NCBI GenBank assembly: GCA_002632325.1
Contig: NSJK01000004.1
Location: forward strand, 62,001-126,000
Length of the DNA stretch: 64,000 nucleotides
Origin: Lysobacterales bacterium
Lineage (GTDB): Bacteria; Pseudomonadota; Gammaproteobacteria; Xanthomonadales; Rhodanobacteraceae
Reading direction: 5' to 3'
Shown in pieces: positions 28,090-41,674 of this stretch (its first letter is position 1; each line of letters starts with the position of its first letter). The translations under genes and the position numbers were made by a program. The notes under the pieces were generated by a model. It was not told the origin of the DNA. It saw nothing but the letters and a program-made list of their open reading frames with translations, and did no database searches.

Positions 28090-29061
28090 TCAACGTCGCG
28101 GCAGATAGTCGAGTGGATTGACCGGCTTGCCGTTCTTGCGGATCTCGAAATGCAGCGAATCGCGGCTGGCGCTGCTCGATCCCATTTCGGCGATCACCTG
28201 CCCGGCCTTGACCTTGCTGCCTTCGGCAACCATGCGCTTGCGGTTGTGGCCATAGGCCGACAGGAAACTCGCGTTGTGCTTGATGATGATGAGCTCGCCG
28301 TAGCCGACCAGCCCATTGCCGCTGTAGACGACGGTACCGTCGGCGGCGGCGCGCACCGGATCGCCGGACTTGCCCGAAATGTCGATGCCCTGACGCGTCT
28401 TGTCGTCGTTGACGAAGGCGCCGACGAGCGTGCCCGTCGCCGGCCAGCGCCAACTCACCTCACCGACCGTGGTCGCCGATTCGGCGGGCGGCGTCGATTT
28501 CGCCTCTGGCGCCGTGGTCGGCGCAATCGTGGTGACAGGTTCGACCTTGGTGCCTGGCGTCTGCGCTGGTGTTTGCGCGCCGGAACTCGGCGCGGTCGAT
28601 GTGGCTTCGCGATTCACCAAGGGCGGCGGCGTGTTTTCGACCGGCTCGAACACCGGCATCTTGCTTGTCGCCGGCGGCGGACTGGCGCTGCTGGCCACAC
28701 GCGATGGTGGCGGCACCGCGCGCGCTCGACTTGAAGATGCCGGCGCGCTCAGCCGAAGTTCCTGACCGACGAAGATCGTGTAGGGCGGACCGATGCGATT
28801 CCATGCCGCCAGATCGCGATAGTCGACACCGTTGCGGAAGGCGATGCTGTAGAGCGTGTCACCGCGTTCGACGCGATGGCTGCTGCCGCTCGCTTCCGTG
28901 GAACGTCGCGGCTCGCCCGCTCTGCGCGGCGTGGCGTGACCATGACCCGCATTGAGATCTTCGACTGGCGCCGGCCCGGTGCTCGCGCAGGCAGCGAGCA
29001 GCAGCGTTGCCAGCAACAACAGTGGCCGGCCCTGACGGGAATTGGCGATCATGATTGCCAT
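28090..29061 (-). CDS. nlpD: Lipoprotein NlpD, LysM plus degenerate M23 domain (323 aa)
   Basis: Outer-membrane lipoprotein that activates the amidase AmiC in daughter-cell separation. The lipobox is LAAC (Cys near residue 25). A LysM domain follows (HRVERGDTLYSIAFRNGVDYRDL through GQELRL), then a Pro/Thr/Ala-rich linker and a LytM domain. In the LytM domain GIDISG replaces the zinc-binding HxGxD, so it is probably inactive as an enzyme, like E. coli NlpD; AYGHN and LHFEIR are kept. The start at 29061 is 3 bp past the yqaA stop; 29052 is an alternative. Confidence 0.94.
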   Translation of the reverse strand: MAIMIANSRQGRPLLLLATLLLAACASTGPAPVEDLNAGHGHATPRRAGEPRRSTEASGSSHRVERGDTLYSIAFRNGVDYRDLAAWNRIGPPYTIFVGQELRLSAPASSSRARAVPPPSRVASSASPPPATSKMPVFEPVENTPPPLVNREATSTAPSSGAQTPAQTPGTKVEPVTTIAPTTAPEAKSTPPAESATTVGEVSWRWPATGTLVGAFVNDDKTRQGIDISGKSGDPVRAAADGTVVYSGNGLVGYGELIIIKHNASFLSAYGHNRKRMVAEGSKVKAGQVIAEMGSSSASRDSLHFEIRKNGKPVNPLDYLPRR

Positions 29062-29064
29062 GCA

Positions 29065-29667
29065 TTAGACCAGACGCAGCCAGGCGATCAAGGCGACGAT
29101 CAGGGCTACCAGTGCCCAACCGATCCATTCGATCCAGCGATGCAGCGCACGTTCGGCTCGTTCGCCGCCCAGACGAATCACGCCCGCGAGCAAGTACACG
29201 CGCTTGCCGCGCCCGACCAGCATGCCGCCGATGAACGGCAGCAGCGGCATGCCGACGATGCCCGAGGCCCAGGTGAAAATTTTCAGCGGCACCGGCACGA
29301 AGCCGGCTGCCACCAGCATCCAGAATGCATTCCACGGATGGCTGCGGACTTGCGCGCCCAGCTCGGCCACCAGCGCATCCAGTCGCGGCAGCCAACCGAT
29401 CTGCGCGAGCAAGGGCCGCAGCAGATCAAAGGCATAGTGGCCGAGCGCATAGCCGACGAAGGCGCCGAGCATCGAGCCGAGCAGGCTCACGCTCGCGTAG
29501 CGCGCCCAGCGCTGCGGCTGCGCCAACACCATCGGCGCGAGCATGATTTCCGGCGCCACCGGGAAAATGATCGCCTCGACGAAACTGAGTCCACCCAGAT
29601 AACGTTCGGCATGCGGATGTTTGGCCCAGCGCAAGGCGCGCTCGTAAAGCGGCTTGAACAGCTTCAT
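29065..29667 (-). CDS. yqaA: YqaA/DedA-like VTT-domain membrane protein (200 aa)
   Basis: Belongs to the SNARE-associated (VTT) superfamily with DedA, implicated in lipid translocation. The N-terminal amphipathic part (KLFKPLYERALRWA) leads to a re-entrant segment (FVEAIIFPVAPEIMLAPMVLA), the family's EAxxFPxxPE motif, and three further membrane helices, including PLKIFTWASGIVGMPLLPF. The ATG at 29667 is chosen; one at 29694 is possible. Placement between pcm and nlpD is common in Xanthomonads. Confidence 0.85.
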   Translation of the reverse strand: MKLFKPLYERALRWAKHPHAERYLGGLSFVEAIIFPVAPEIMLAPMVLAQPQRWARYASVSLLGSMLGAFVGYALGHYAFDLLRPLLAQIGWLPRLDALVAELGAQVRSHPWNAFWMLVAAGFVPVPLKIFTWASGIVGMPLLPFIGGMLVGRGKRVYLLAGVIRLGGERAERALHRWIEWIGWALVALIVALIAWLRLV

Positions 29668-29698
29668 CGCAGGCACCCGCGCGGGATGTTCCATCCGC

Positions 29699-30379
29699 TC
29701 ATCCCGTGCCCCCGAGCAAGGGAACGAAGCTGACTTCGCCTAGACGCTCGTGGACCCACCCCTGCTCGCCCGCACGCACGCGCAGCAGTTGCTGGCGTCC
29801 GGGCGGGCCGACCGGCGCCACCAGACACCCCTCGGGCGCAAGCTGATCGAGCAAGGCGGGTTCGAGCTCGGCGCCCGCAGCGGTGACGAGGATCGCATCG
29901 AAGGGCGCGAATTCAGGCCAGCCCAGACGACCGTCGTCATGGCGTGAACGAATGTTGTCGAGCCCCAGTTTGCGAAAGCGCCGGCGCGCATTGCGCAACA
30001 GCTCGTCGATGCGCTCGACGGTGTAGACCTGTTCGACCAGTTGCGCGAGCACGGCGCACTGGTAACCCGAGCCGGTGCCGATCTCGAGCACGCGCTTGGG
30101 CAAACGATGCTCGATCAGCGCCTCGGTCATGCGTGCCACCACGTAGGGCTGCGAAATCGTCTGCGCCTGACCGATCGGCAACGCGGTGTCCTCGTAGGCG
30201 CGCGAGGCGAGCGCCTCGTCGATGAACAGGTGGCGCGGCAGGCTGCGCAGCACGTCGAGCACGCGCCGATCGCGGATGCCGCCCTTTGTCGCCAGACCAT
30301 CGACCATGCGGTCGCGCGCGCGCTGCGAGGTCATGCCGACGCCGCGCAGACCGGGATCGGAACGCGACGACAAACTCAC
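29699..30379 (-). CDS. pcm: Protein-L-isoaspartate O-methyltransferase (226 aa, GTG start)
   Basis: Repairs isoaspartyl residues using SAM. Motif I is [16 protein letters not shown]; the substrate-side [19 protein letters not shown] and DAILVTAAG are intact. The start is taken as GTG at 30379, which overlaps the surE stop as GTGA and has GGAA upstream; this gives a 15-residue extension before [11 protein letters not shown], matching the length of Xanthomonad Pcm. The ATG at 30334 is the conservative alternative. Confidence 0.93.
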   Translation of the reverse strand: MSLSSRSDPGLRGVGMTSQRARDRMVDGLATKGGIRDRRVLDVLRSLPRHLFIDEALASRAYEDTALPIGQAQTISQPYVVARMTEALIEHRLPKRVLEIGTGSGYQCAVLAQLVEQVYTVERIDELLRNARRRFRKLGLDNIRSRHDDGRLGWPEFAPFDAILVTAAGAELEPALLDQLAPEGCLVAPVGPPGRQQLLRVRAGEQGWVHERLGEVSFVPLLGGTG

Positions 30380-31143
30380 TTGGATTCCGCCTGCAAGGCC
30401 GACACCCAACCGGCGACCTTGTCGAGTGCCTGGAAACGGGTGAGGTCGACATGGATCGGCGTGATCGAGACGTAGCCTTCGCGAACCGCGGCGAAATCGG
30501 TGCCCGGGCCATCGTCATCGGCCTCGCCGGATGGACCGATCCACCAGATCGGTCGGCCACGCGGGTCGCGCTGGGCGATGCAAGGCGCCGAACGGTGGCG
30601 CCGTCCGAGCCGGGTCACCTGCAGGCCGCGGATCTCGTGCCAGGGACGATCCGGCACGTTGACGTTGAGGATGGTATCGGCCGGCAGCGGATCGACCAGC
30701 AGGCGCCGGATCAGCAGCAGGACGGCCTCCGCTGCGCTCTGGAAGTTGTGCCCGACATGGTCGCGCGTGACCAGCGACACCGCGATCGCCGGCAGTCCGA
30801 GAAACCGTCCTTCCATGGCCGCCGAGACGGTACCCGAATAGATCACGTCGTCGCCGAGATTGGCTGCGTTGTTGATGCCCGAAACGACGATGCTCGGCTC
30901 GTGGTCAAGCAATCCCGACAGGGCCAGATGCACGCAATCGGTCGGTGTACCGGCGACGCGCCAGCGGTGCTCGTCGAGCTTGAGCACGCGGATCGGCTGA
31001 TCGAGCGTGAGCGAATTGCTCGCACCGGAACGATCGCGGTCGGGCGCGACCACGGTGACCTCGCCGACTTCGCACAAGCGCTGCGCCAGCACCGCAATGC
31101 CCGGTGCGTCCACGCCATCATCGTTGCTGACCAATACCCGCAT
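30376..31143 (-). CDS. surE: 5'/3'-nucleotidase SurE (255 aa)
   Basis: Metal-dependent phosphatase on nucleoside monophosphates, active in survival. The sequence begins [15 protein letters not shown] with the metal-binding NDD, then [27 protein letters not shown] and [25 protein letters not shown], all diagnostic. The start at 31143 is standard; upstream residues in the frame are shadow. It leads the surE-pcm-yqaA-nlpD run and is divergent from the Smr gene. Confidence 0.96.
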   Translation of the reverse strand: MRVLVSNDDGVDAPGIAVLAQRLCEVGEVTVVAPDRDRSGASNSLTLDQPIRVLKLDEHRWRVAGTPTDCVHLALSGLLDHEPSIVVSGINNAANLGDDVIYSGTVSAAMEGRFLGLPAIAVSLVTRDHVGHNFQSAAEAVLLLIRRLLVDPLPADTILNVNVPDRPWHEIRGLQVTRLGRRHRSAPCIAQRDPRGRPIWWIGPSGEADDDGPGTDFAAVREGYVSITPIHVDLTRFQALDKVAGWVSALQAESK

Positions 31144-31262
31144 GCGTCTGCGCGCCGCACCAGGCGGCCATCGTCCGTCGAACAGGAAAACAAGGCGCAA
31201 TGATAGCGGAACGCGCGCTGGAACCGATGCGTCACGCGCGGACGATCTGCTAGCCTGTTCGC

Positions 31263-31796
31263 ATGAGCGCCGACGACGAGGATGCCCGCCTGTTTCGCGC
31301 CGCGATCGGTCGCGTGCGCGAGTTGCCGCGCAGCGAATCCGCGCCGCGCCCGAATCAACCCGAGCCTGCTGCCGAACAGTTCCGTCGCGACGAGGCGCGC
31401 GTCAAGGACGAGCTGCTCAGCCACCCGATCGAAGCGGGTGCGATCGAACTGGGCGAGGAAATCAACCATCTCAAACAGGGCCAGCCTGCACGTCTACTGC
31501 AGCAACTGCGGCGCGGCCGCTTCAGCGTGCAGGCAGAAATCGATCTGCACGAGATGAGTGTCGCCGTCGCGCGCAGCGCAATCGGCCAGTTTCTCGATGA
31601 TTGCCGGCGCCACCACGAGCTGTGCGTGCGCATCGTGCACGGCAAGGGTCTGCGCTCGAAGGCACGCGGCCCGGTGCTCAAGCAGCTCACCGACAGCCTG
31701 CTGCGCAGACGTGGCGACGTGCTCGCCTTTGCCTCGGCGCGTCCTGCGCAGGGCGGCACCGGCGCAGTGATCGTGCTCCTGCAACGCGCGGATTGA
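31263..31796 (+). CDS. Smr-domain protein (177 aa)
   Basis: Small MutS-related nuclease domain protein. The N-terminal half is polar and Arg/Glu-rich; the C-terminal Smr domain (about residues 90-175) has [20 protein letters not shown], the LDLH-type motif, and [13 protein letters not shown], the H-G-K-G motif. It resembles E. coli SmrA/YdaL in size; SmrB acts in ribosome rescue, but this one cannot be assigned. It sits alone on the plus strand between truD and surE, with 24 bp to the convergent truD stop. Confidence 0.9.
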   Translation: MSADDEDARLFRAAIGRVRELPRSESAPRPNQPEPAAEQFRRDEARVKDELLSHPIEAGAIELGEEINHLKQGQPARLLQQLRRGRFSVQAEIDLHEMSVAVARSAIGQFLDDCRRHHELCVRIVHGKGLRSKARGPVLKQLTDSLLRRRGDVLAFASARPAQGGTGAVIVLLQRAD

Positions 31797-31820
31797 GCGA
31801 TCGGCACGCTCGCGTGCGGC

Positions 31821-32840
31821 TCAGACCTCGTCCGCGCTCCGACACAGCTCGCGCAGCACCACGGTCGCAAACGCGCCGGATTCCAGCGAAAACGCCAGCG
31901 TGCAGCTCGTGTCCTGCCAGTCGATCTGCAAATCACGCACGAGCAGTCGCAAGGATCGTCGCTGCTGTTCGAGACCGGCCTGTTCGAGTCCTTGCGCGAA
32001 TTCGCTCCACTGTGCGGCGACACCCATTTCGAGTTCGTGCACAGCCTCGCTGCTGCGCAACGCCCCCCTGCCCCACAACGGGCCGGTCGGGTGAATGTCG
32101 CAAGCGGCCAAGCGCTGCTCCAGGTCGACGCTCAAAGGCTCGGGCCCGAACACCGAATGGCTGCCGGCCAGCATCCACACCTCACCATCGAGCGCACGAT
32201 TCCAGTTGCACTCGCTCACGCGCTGCGCCAGCACTGCATTGAACAGCGCGGAACGTGCCGCCGACAGTGCGAAACCGCGTTGATCGCGCGGCAGGCGTGC
32301 GCCCGCGAACAGGCGTCTTGCCATTGCGAGATTGTCCTCGCCATGACCGAAGCGTTGTTCACCGAAATAGTTCGGCACGCCTTGCGTGGTTATCGCCGCA
32401 GCGACTGCCTGTGCTTGTGCGCGATCGCCTTCGATATCGCGCAGCCGAATCACGAAGCGATTGCCGCGATGCGCGCCGCGCTTGAGCTTGCGCGCATGGC
32501 GCGTTGCCCGGAGCACATGCACGCCCGCAATCGAAAGCGCCTGCCAATCGGGATCGGCACGCCTGCCCAGATGCACGGTGTAAGCCTGACGCGTGACCGC
32601 GTGGCGATCCTTGAGCCCGCAGAAGCCGATCGCGACCGGCGGCAGTTCGAGCGCACGCGCGAGCTGGCGCGCCACCCATTCGGTGTTCGCGCCGGTCTTT
32701 TCGATTTCGAGGAAAGCATGCTCGCCATCGCCACTGGGCTCGAAGCCGAGCACTTCATCGACGCGAAAATCGGCGGGCTCGACGCGCAGCCGGCCGCACA
32801 GCGGCGACCCGCCGTGCGCATGAGGCAACGTCGGGCTCAC
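31821..32840 (-). CDS. truD: tRNA pseudouridine(13) synthase TruD (339 aa, GTG start)
   Basis: Makes pseudouridine 13 in tRNA-Glu. The signature [14 protein letters not shown] includes the catalytic Asp; [21 protein letters not shown] and the C-terminal part are typical. The start is inferred as GTG at 32840, overlapping the ispF stop as GTGA, giving [19 protein letters not shown], which aligns in length with Xanthomonad TruD. A TTG at 32828 is an alternative. The frame runs on upstream into ispF and should not be included. Confidence 0.93.
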   Translation of the reverse strand: MSPTLPHAHGGSPLCGRLRVEPADFRVDEVLGFEPSGDGEHAFLEIEKTGANTEWVARQLARALELPPVAIGFCGLKDRHAVTRQAYTVHLGRRADPDWQALSIAGVHVLRATRHARKLKRGAHRGNRFVIRLRDIEGDRAQAQAVAAAITTQGVPNYFGEQRFGHGEDNLAMARRLFAGARLPRDQRGFALSAARSALFNAVLAQRVSECNWNRALDGEVWMLAGSHSVFGPEPLSVDLEQRLAACDIHPTGPLWGRGALRSSEAVHELEMGVAAQWSEFAQGLEQAGLEQQRRSLRLLVRDLQIDWQDTSCTLAFSLESGAFATVVLRELCRSADEV

Positions 32841-33463
32841 TTGCGCTTGTCTGGCTGTTTGAGGGTCGCCCCGGCCAGTGGTCCTGCCGAGGGAATCGAA
32901 GCCGCCAGATCGGCATCGACTTCGGCTTCGACGCGCTCGACGAAGGCGCGCAGCTCCGGCTCCTCGACCCGCGTGATGGTCGTGGCCACCACGCGCGGCT
33001 GCAGCAGCGCCACCGCAAAAGCCGCAATGCCTTCGCCGCGCCCGGTAAAACCGAGCTTTTCGCTGGTGGTCGCCTTCACACTCACCACATTCATCTGGCA
33101 AGCCATTTCTTCTGCGAGACGTTCGCGCATCGCCTCGATGTGCGGTGCGAGCTTGGGCTTTTCGCAGATGATCGTGATGTCGATATTGCCGATGACATAT
33201 CCCTTCTCGACGATCATTTCCGTGCAGCGACTCAGGAACTGCATGGAATCGGCATGCGCCCAGCGCGGATCGGTCGGCGGGAAATGCTTGCCGATATCGC
33301 CCAGTGCAAGCGCACCCAGCAAGGCGTCGCACAGCGCATGCACGGCGACATCGCCGTCCGAGTGCGCGACCAGACCGCGATCGTAGGCAATGCTGACACC
33401 GCCCAGCGTGACATGGTCACCGGGACCGAATGCATGAACGTCGAAACCCTGGCCGATACGCAT
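32837..33463 (-). CDS. ispF: 2-C-methyl-D-erythritol 2,4-cyclodiphosphate synthase with C-terminal extension (208 aa)
   Basis: Fifth step of the MEP isoprenoid pathway. The core is complete: [15 protein letters not shown] (metal-binding DxH), [28 protein letters not shown] and the [16 protein letters not shown] loop. The usual protein ends at about residue 158-165; here about 45 extra residues follow (from [15 protein letters not shown] on), acidic then basic, ending KQPDKRK. The extension is in-frame with no sign of a frameshift and partly underlies the truD start. Confidence 0.94.
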   Translation of the reverse strand: MRIGQGFDVHAFGPGDHVTLGGVSIAYDRGLVAHSDGDVAVHALCDALLGALALGDIGKHFPPTDPRWAHADSMQFLSRCTEMIVEKGYVIGNIDITIICEKPKLAPHIEAMRERLAEEMACQMNVVSVKATTSEKLGFTGRGEGIAAFAVALLQPRVVATTITRVEEPELRAFVERVEAEVDADLAASIPSAGPLAGATLKQPDKRK

Positions 33464-33566
33464 GACGGATGAAACCGATTCCCTGACGGTGGAAAGACTA
33501 CACGCTTGCCACAGCGGGAGAAATCCCGATACGCGCTGGCGCGTGCAAAAAATGGTCTCCTTGCAC

Positions 33567-34262
33567 TCAGGCGCCCTGCCCGAGCAGGAAACGCGCGAGC
33601 GCCAGATCGGCCGGCGTGGTGACCTTGAGGTTGCGTTCGTCGCCCTCGACCAGGAGCGGGGCGTGCCCGTCGCGCTCCATCGCCATCGCCTCGTCGGTCA
33701 CCTCGACGCCATCGGCCTGCGCGCGGACGAGCGCGGCTTCCAGCGCGCCACGTGCGAACAACTGCGGCGTGAGCGCACGCCAGCGCGCCTCGCGGGGCTC
33801 GGTGGCCGCCACCCGACCGCTCGATTCGGCGCGCTTGAGGGTATCGCGCAGCGGCGCGGCCAGCAGGCCGCCCCCCGCAGGAATTGCCTGTGACACCAGC
33901 TTGTCGATGTCGGCGCACGAAATGCAGGGACGCGCGGCGTCGTGCACGAGCACGAAATCCGCAGGCGCCACCTGCGCCGGCAAGGCGCGCAAACCGGCGA
34001 GCACCGAGGCGCTGCGCTGCGCGCCGCCAATCGTGGTGTGCAGGGTCTTGCCGGCGAAGGAATCACGCCCACGCCATTGCACGTCATCGGCGGCCAGCAC
34101 GAGCAGGATCGCGGCGACGTGCGGGCTCGCCGCGAGCGCCGTCAGTGTCCATTCAAGCAGCGACCTGCCATCGATCTCGACGTACTGCTTGGGCCGATCC
34201 GCGCCGAAGCGCGCACCCTGCCCGGCTGCAGGCACCACGCACCACAGCGGTTCAATGCTCAT
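33567..34262 (-). CDS. ispD: 2-C-methyl-D-erythritol 4-phosphate cytidylyltransferase (231 aa)
   Basis: Third step of the MEP pathway. Visible motifs: [19 protein letters not shown] (CTP site), [11 protein letters not shown], and [20 protein letters not shown]. Length is standard. The start at 34262 lies 11 bp inside the end of ftsB. About 100 bp separates it from ispF, with no clear element in the gap. Confidence 0.95.
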   Translation of the reverse strand: MSIEPLWCVVPAAGQGARFGADRPKQYVEIDGRSLLEWTLTALAASPHVAAILLVLAADDVQWRGRDSFAGKTLHTTIGGAQRSASVLAGLRALPAQVAPADFVLVHDAARPCISCADIDKLVSQAIPAGGGLLAAPLRDTLKRAESSGRVAATEPREARWRALTPQLFARGALEAALVRAQADGVEVTDEAMAMERDGHAPLLVEGDERNLKVTTPADLALARFLLGQGA

Positions 34263-34560
34263 CGCGTCGCTGCACCTTGCCGTCGGCCGGCTCGACCACC
34301 TGGATGAAGGTCTCGCCCGGCTTGATCAGACCCAACTCGGAGCGTGCGCGCTCCTCGATCGCCTCATTGCCATGCTTGAGATCCTCGACCTCGGCAGCGA
34401 GCGTTTCGTTGCGCTTCTTGAGCACCTCGTTGGCCTTCTTCTGCTCGGCCAGATTCTGCTGCAGTCGCCACATTTCGCGCAGGCCGCCATGTCCGCTCCA
34501 CAACTGCACCTGCAGCGCGACGAGCAGCACCAAGAGGATCAGCGCGACCCAGCGCAGCAC
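34252..34560 (-). CDS. ftsB: Cell division protein FtsB (102 aa, GTG start)
   Basis: Bitopic divisome protein that pairs with FtsL and FtsQ. The N-terminal membrane helix (LRWVALILLVLLVALQVQLW) is followed by a leucine/glutamine-rich coiled coil (LREMWRLQQNLAEQKKANEV) and ERARSELGLIKPGETFIQVV, the usual C-terminal motif. The start is GTG at 34560, with GAGGC about 8 nt upstream; the open frame above it is a shadow of eno. It is 11 bp from the eno stop and overlaps ispD. Confidence 0.92.
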   Translation of the reverse strand: MLRWVALILLVLLVALQVQLWSGHGGLREMWRLQQNLAEQKKANEVLKKRNETLAAEVEDLKHGNEAIEERARSELGLIKPGETFIQVVEPADGKVQRRDEH

Positions 34561-34571
34561 GCCCGTTTGCC

Positions 34572-36312
<1,741 letters not shown>

Positions 36313-36378
36313 TGCGCACTCTCCTGATTGGTTTGACCACGCCTGCACGCCGCGACGGCGCGCAGGTACCACGACGAA

Positions 36379-37200
36379 TCACGCATCGACCCGCGACTTG
36401 AGCAGTCGGTCGATTTCGACCAAGGTGCCGAGCAAAGATTCCATCTTCGCCAGCGGCCAGGCATTGGGCCCGTCGCTGAGTGCCTTGTCCGGATCGGGAT
36501 GGGTTTCCATGAACACGCCGGCCACGCCGACCGCAACCGCCGCACGCGCGAGCGCAGGCACGAATTCGCGCTGGCCACCGGATTTGCCGTCGGCGCCTCC
36601 GGGCAACTGCACCGAATGGGTCGCATCGAACACCACCGGACACCCGGTGTCGCGCATGACGACGAGACTGCGCATGTCCGAGACGAGATTGTTGTAGCCA
36701 AAACTCGCGCCGCGCTCGCAGACCATGATCTGCGTGTTGCCGGTCGAGCGCGCCTTGGCCGCGACGTGCTTCATTTCCCACGGCGAGAGGAACTGACCCT
36801 TCTTGATGTTGACCGGCTTGCCGGCGCTGCAGGCCTTGTGGATGAAATCGGTCTGCCGGCACAGGAAGGCCGGCGTCTGCAGTACATCGACCACACTCGC
36901 CACCTCGCCCATCGGCGTGTATTCGTGCACGTCGGTGAGCACGGGCACGCCGATCTGACGCTTGACCTCGGCCAACACCTTGAGCCCTTCTTCCAGACCC
37001 GGACCGCGAAAACTCGTGCCCGAAGTGCGGTTGGCCTTGTCGAAACTCGACTTGAAGATGAAGGGGACGCCGAGGCGATCGGTGATTTCCTTGAGCGTGC
37101 CGGCGGTGTCGAGCTGCAACTGCATCGACTCGATCACGCAGGGCCCGGCGATCAGGAACAAGGGTTGCGAGGCACCGACTTCAAAACCGCACAGCTTCAT
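36379..37200 (-). CDS. kdsA: 3-deoxy-8-phosphooctulonate synthase (273 aa)
   Basis: Makes KDO-8-phosphate for lipopolysaccharide. It has [31 protein letters not shown] (PEP and arabinose-5-phosphate site), [27 protein letters not shown] and [13 protein letters not shown]. No extra metal-site Cys (as in the metal-dependent class) is apparent near the N-terminus. The start at 37200 (MKLCGFEVG) matches Xanthomonad proteins; earlier in-frame starts at 37215 (ATG) and 37245 (TTG) exist. Confidence 0.95.
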   Translation of the reverse strand: MKLCGFEVGASQPLFLIAGPCVIESMQLQLDTAGTLKEITDRLGVPFIFKSSFDKANRTSGTSFRGPGLEEGLKVLAEVKRQIGVPVLTDVHEYTPMGEVASVVDVLQTPAFLCRQTDFIHKACSAGKPVNIKKGQFLSPWEMKHVAAKARSTGNTQIMVCERGASFGYNNLVSDMRSLVVMRDTGCPVVFDATHSVQLPGGADGKSGGQREFVPALARAAVAVGVAGVFMETHPDPDKALSDGPNAWPLAKMESLLGTLVEIDRLLKSRVDA

Positions 37201-37299
37201 TTCAGGCACCGTCATCCCGGGCGTGGCCGGGACCTCGACTGTCAAAGTTCAATAAAACGGATTGGCGATATCGACCAAGAATCGGCACCGCCGTTGCAT

Positions 37300-38988
<1,689 letters not shown>

Positions 38989-39032
38989 CTACCCGCTTGC
39001 CCCGAACGCGGCGAGAGCATCGCGCCGCGCGT

Positions 39033-40466
39033 TCACATCGGATCAACCGGCTTGGTGACCGGAAACCGGCGTTTGGGCTCGAGTTGCCAGAACATCCATG
39101 CCGACATCGAGGTGATCAGCCCGACGCCGATGAAGGTGGCGTGAAAGGCCGGCAGCGCCGCCGTGCCGCCTTCGACCCCGAAAGCCTCGGAAAACGCCGA
39201 CAGCGCGCCGCCGGCGGCGGCCACGCCCAGGCTCATCGCCAGCATCATCACCATGGACAGAAGGCTGTTGCCGCTGCTGGCCAGCTCGGCGTCGAGATCA
39301 CGCAGGGTGATCGTATTCATCGCCGTGAACTGCAGCGAATTGACGAAGCCGAATGCAGCCAGCTGGACGATGCGCAGCCACGCCGGCTGGGCCGGGCCAA
39401 TCAGGGCAAAACTCGCCATCATGAGACCGACCAGGATCGTATTGACGATCAGCACGCGCCGGTAGCCGAAACCTTGCACGATCGGCACGACTGCGCGCTT
39501 GGAAGCCATGCCTGCGGCGGCGACCGGGATCATCGCCATGCCCGCCTCGAGCGGCGTGAAGCCCAGCCCGACCTGCAACAGCAGCGGGATCAGGAACGGC
39601 ATCGCGCTGCTGCCGATGCGCGCGAACAGGTTGCCGAGGATGCCCACGCGATAGCTGGCCACGCCAAACAGCGCCTGCGGGAACAGCGGCTTGGGCAGGC
39701 GCAGCGCATGCAGCCAATAGCTCACGAACAAGGCCATGCCGAGCAGGAACAGTCCTGCCGCCGTCGCGTGGCGCAGGCCCAATTCGCTCACGCCATCGAG
39801 CGCGAGTGAAATTGCCAGCATGCTCGCCGCGAGAAGCAGATAGCCGGGGAGATCGAAGCGGCTGACCGCGCCGCGCGCATCGGGCATGAAACGCAAGGTC
39901 GCCACGACCGCGATCACGCCGACCGGCAGGTTGATGAGGAAGATCCAATGCCAGGAAATCGCCTCGACCAGCCAGCCGCCCAAGGTGGGTCCGACCAGCG
40001 GGCCGATCAGCCCGGGCAAGGCGACGAAGCTCATTGCCTCGAGAAACTCCTCGCGCGGCCACGAACGCATCACCGCGAGCCGACCCACCGGGAGCAACAT
40101 CGCGCCACCGATGCCCTGCACCACGCGCGAAATGACGAGGGCATGCAGACTCCAGGCCGCTGCGCACATCAGGGAGCCGAGCGTGAACAGGCACAGCGCA
40201 AGCAGAAACAAGCGGCGCGTGCCGAAGCGATCGGCGAGCCAGCCCGAGGCGGGAATCAGCAAGGCCATCGTCAGCGCGTAGGCGACCACCACCGACTGCA
40301 TGCGCAGCGCGCTTTCGCCCAGACTCGCCGCCATCGCCGGCAAGGCGGTGTTGACGATGGTCGAATCGAGCATCTGCATGAACACGCCCAAGGCGACCAG
40401 CCACAGCAACGCACGCGAAGCCGCCGGCGGCGCGGCCATCGGCGCGGAGGTGGCCGGTTCGCTCAT
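39033..40466 (-). CDS. mdtD: DHA2-family MFS multidrug exporter, MdtD-like (477 aa)
   Basis: Proton-driven exporter with about 14 membrane helices. The first helix has the DHA2 motif FMQMLDSTIVNTALPAM, then motif A GWLADRFGTRRLF, motif B RVVQGIGGAMLLPVGR and the PLVGPTLGGWLVEA (motif C-like) segment. The start codon overlaps the ackA stop as ATGA (40463-40466), so it is probably translated together with acetate kinase. The substrate is unknown; the coupling to acyl-phosphate enzymes raises the idea of an organic acid, but this is only an inference. Confidence 0.87.
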   Translation of the reverse strand: MSEPATSAPMAAPPAASRALLWLVALGVFMQMLDSTIVNTALPAMAASLGESALRMQSVVVAYALTMALLIPASGWLADRFGTRRLFLLALCLFTLGSLMCAAAWSLHALVISRVVQGIGGAMLLPVGRLAVMRSWPREEFLEAMSFVALPGLIGPLVGPTLGGWLVEAISWHWIFLINLPVGVIAVVATLRFMPDARGAVSRFDLPGYLLLAASMLAISLALDGVSELGLRHATAAGLFLLGMALFVSYWLHALRLPKPLFPQALFGVASYRVGILGNLFARIGSSAMPFLIPLLLQVGLGFTPLEAGMAMIPVAAAGMASKRAVVPIVQGFGYRRVLIVNTILVGLMMASFALIGPAQPAWLRIVQLAAFGFVNSLQFTAMNTITLRDLDAELASSGNSLLSMVMMLAMSLGVAAAGGALSAFSEAFGVEGGTAALPAFHATFIGVGLITSMSAWMFWQLEPKRRFPVTKPVDPM

Positions 40467-41674
40467 GCAGCCGGCATCGACGCGGCCAGATGCGATTGGC
40501 AGGCGCGCGCGATCACGATTTCCTCATCGGTCGGGATCACCAACACTTGTACCGGCGCATTGGTCGCATTGATCACACGAGCCCCGTGGCCGCCGCCCGC
40601 ATTGGCAGCGGCGTCGAGCCGCACCCCGAGCCAGTCGAGCGCAGCGGCAATCTCGGCGCGGATCGGCACCGCGTTTTCGCCGATGCCGCCCGCGAACACC
40701 AGCGCCTCGATGCCACCGAGCGCCACCGTCATCGCCGCGATCTGGCGCGCACATTGATAGACGAACAGATCCAGCGCCTCACGCGCTTCGGTCGCATCGC
40801 TGGCGAGCAGGTCGCGCACATCGGCCGACAGTCCGGACACGCCGAGCAGACCGCTGCCGTGATAAAGCAGGCTTTCGATTGCATCTGCATCCATGCCACT
40901 CGTACGCAGCAGATGAAATGGCACGCCCGGATCGAGCGGCCCGCAGCGCGTGCCCATCGGCAGGCCATCGAGCGCGGTGAAACCAAGCGAACAGTCGAGC
41001 GAGACGCCATCGCGCACCGCACACACGCTCGCGCCGCTGCCCAGATGGGCGAGCACGCAGCGGCGCGCCTGCGGCGCCAGCCGCGCAACTTCGCCGGCAA
41101 GGAACTCGTAGCTGAGTCCGTGGAAGCCGTAGCGCCGCACGCCCGCATCGTGCAGCGTGCGCGGCAGGGCAAAACGGCGCGCGCGGTCCGGCCAGTGCGC
41201 GTGGAAGGCGGTGTCGAAACAGGCGATCTGGGCCAGATCGGGATGCAGCGCACGCAAACGCCGTATCGCGGCGAGATTGTGCGGCTGATGCAAGGGCGCG
41301 AGTGGATCGAGTTGTTCCAGACGCGCGAGCACCGCCTCGTCGACCACCACCGGCGCGACGAAATCGCTGCCGCCATGCACCACGCGATGGCCCACGACCG
41401 CGATGCACAGCTCCGGCAGATTCGCTTCGATCCAGCCGAGTACCGCATCGAGCGCCTGCGCCTGATCCGCATCGACGGCCAGCTCCCGCAACTGCGGAGA
41501 CTCGCCATCGCGTGCGGCGCGCAGGCGTGGCCCGCGACCGATGCGTTCGACCTGACCGCCAGCCAGTTGGCGCAATGCGCCGCTGCTCTCGAAGAGCGCA
41601 AACTTGAGGCTCGACGAGCCGGCATTGATGACGAGGATCGCCATCGGCGCCGTCGTCTTGGCAGCGCCCGTCAT
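40463..41674 (-). CDS. ackA: Acetate kinase (403 aa)
   Basis: Interconverts acetyl phosphate and acetate with ADP/ATP. The family signatures VINAGSSSLKFALFE and GVRRYGFHGLSYEFL are present, with VGHRVVHGG, AHLGSGASVCAV and GGIGENAVPIRAEI. The start at 41674 overlaps the upstream phosphotransacetylase stop as ATGA; MAILVINAG ten codons on (41644) is the family's usual start and is possible. A butyrate or propionate kinase activity cannot be excluded. Confidence 0.93.
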   Translation of the reverse strand: MTGAAKTTAPMAILVINAGSSSLKFALFESSGALRQLAGGQVERIGRGPRLRAARDGESPQLRELAVDADQAQALDAVLGWIEANLPELCIAVVGHRVVHGGSDFVAPVVVDEAVLARLEQLDPLAPLHQPHNLAAIRRLRALHPDLAQIACFDTAFHAHWPDRARRFALPRTLHDAGVRRYGFHGLSYEFLAGEVARLAPQARRCVLAHLGSGASVCAVRDGVSLDCSLGFTALDGLPMGTRCGPLDPGVPFHLLRTSGMDADAIESLLYHGSGLLGVSGLSADVRDLLASDATEAREALDLFVYQCARQIAAMTVALGGIEALVFAGGIGENAVPIRAEIAAALDWLGVRLDAAANAGGGHGARVINATNAPVQVLVIPTDEEIVIARACQSHLAASMPAA

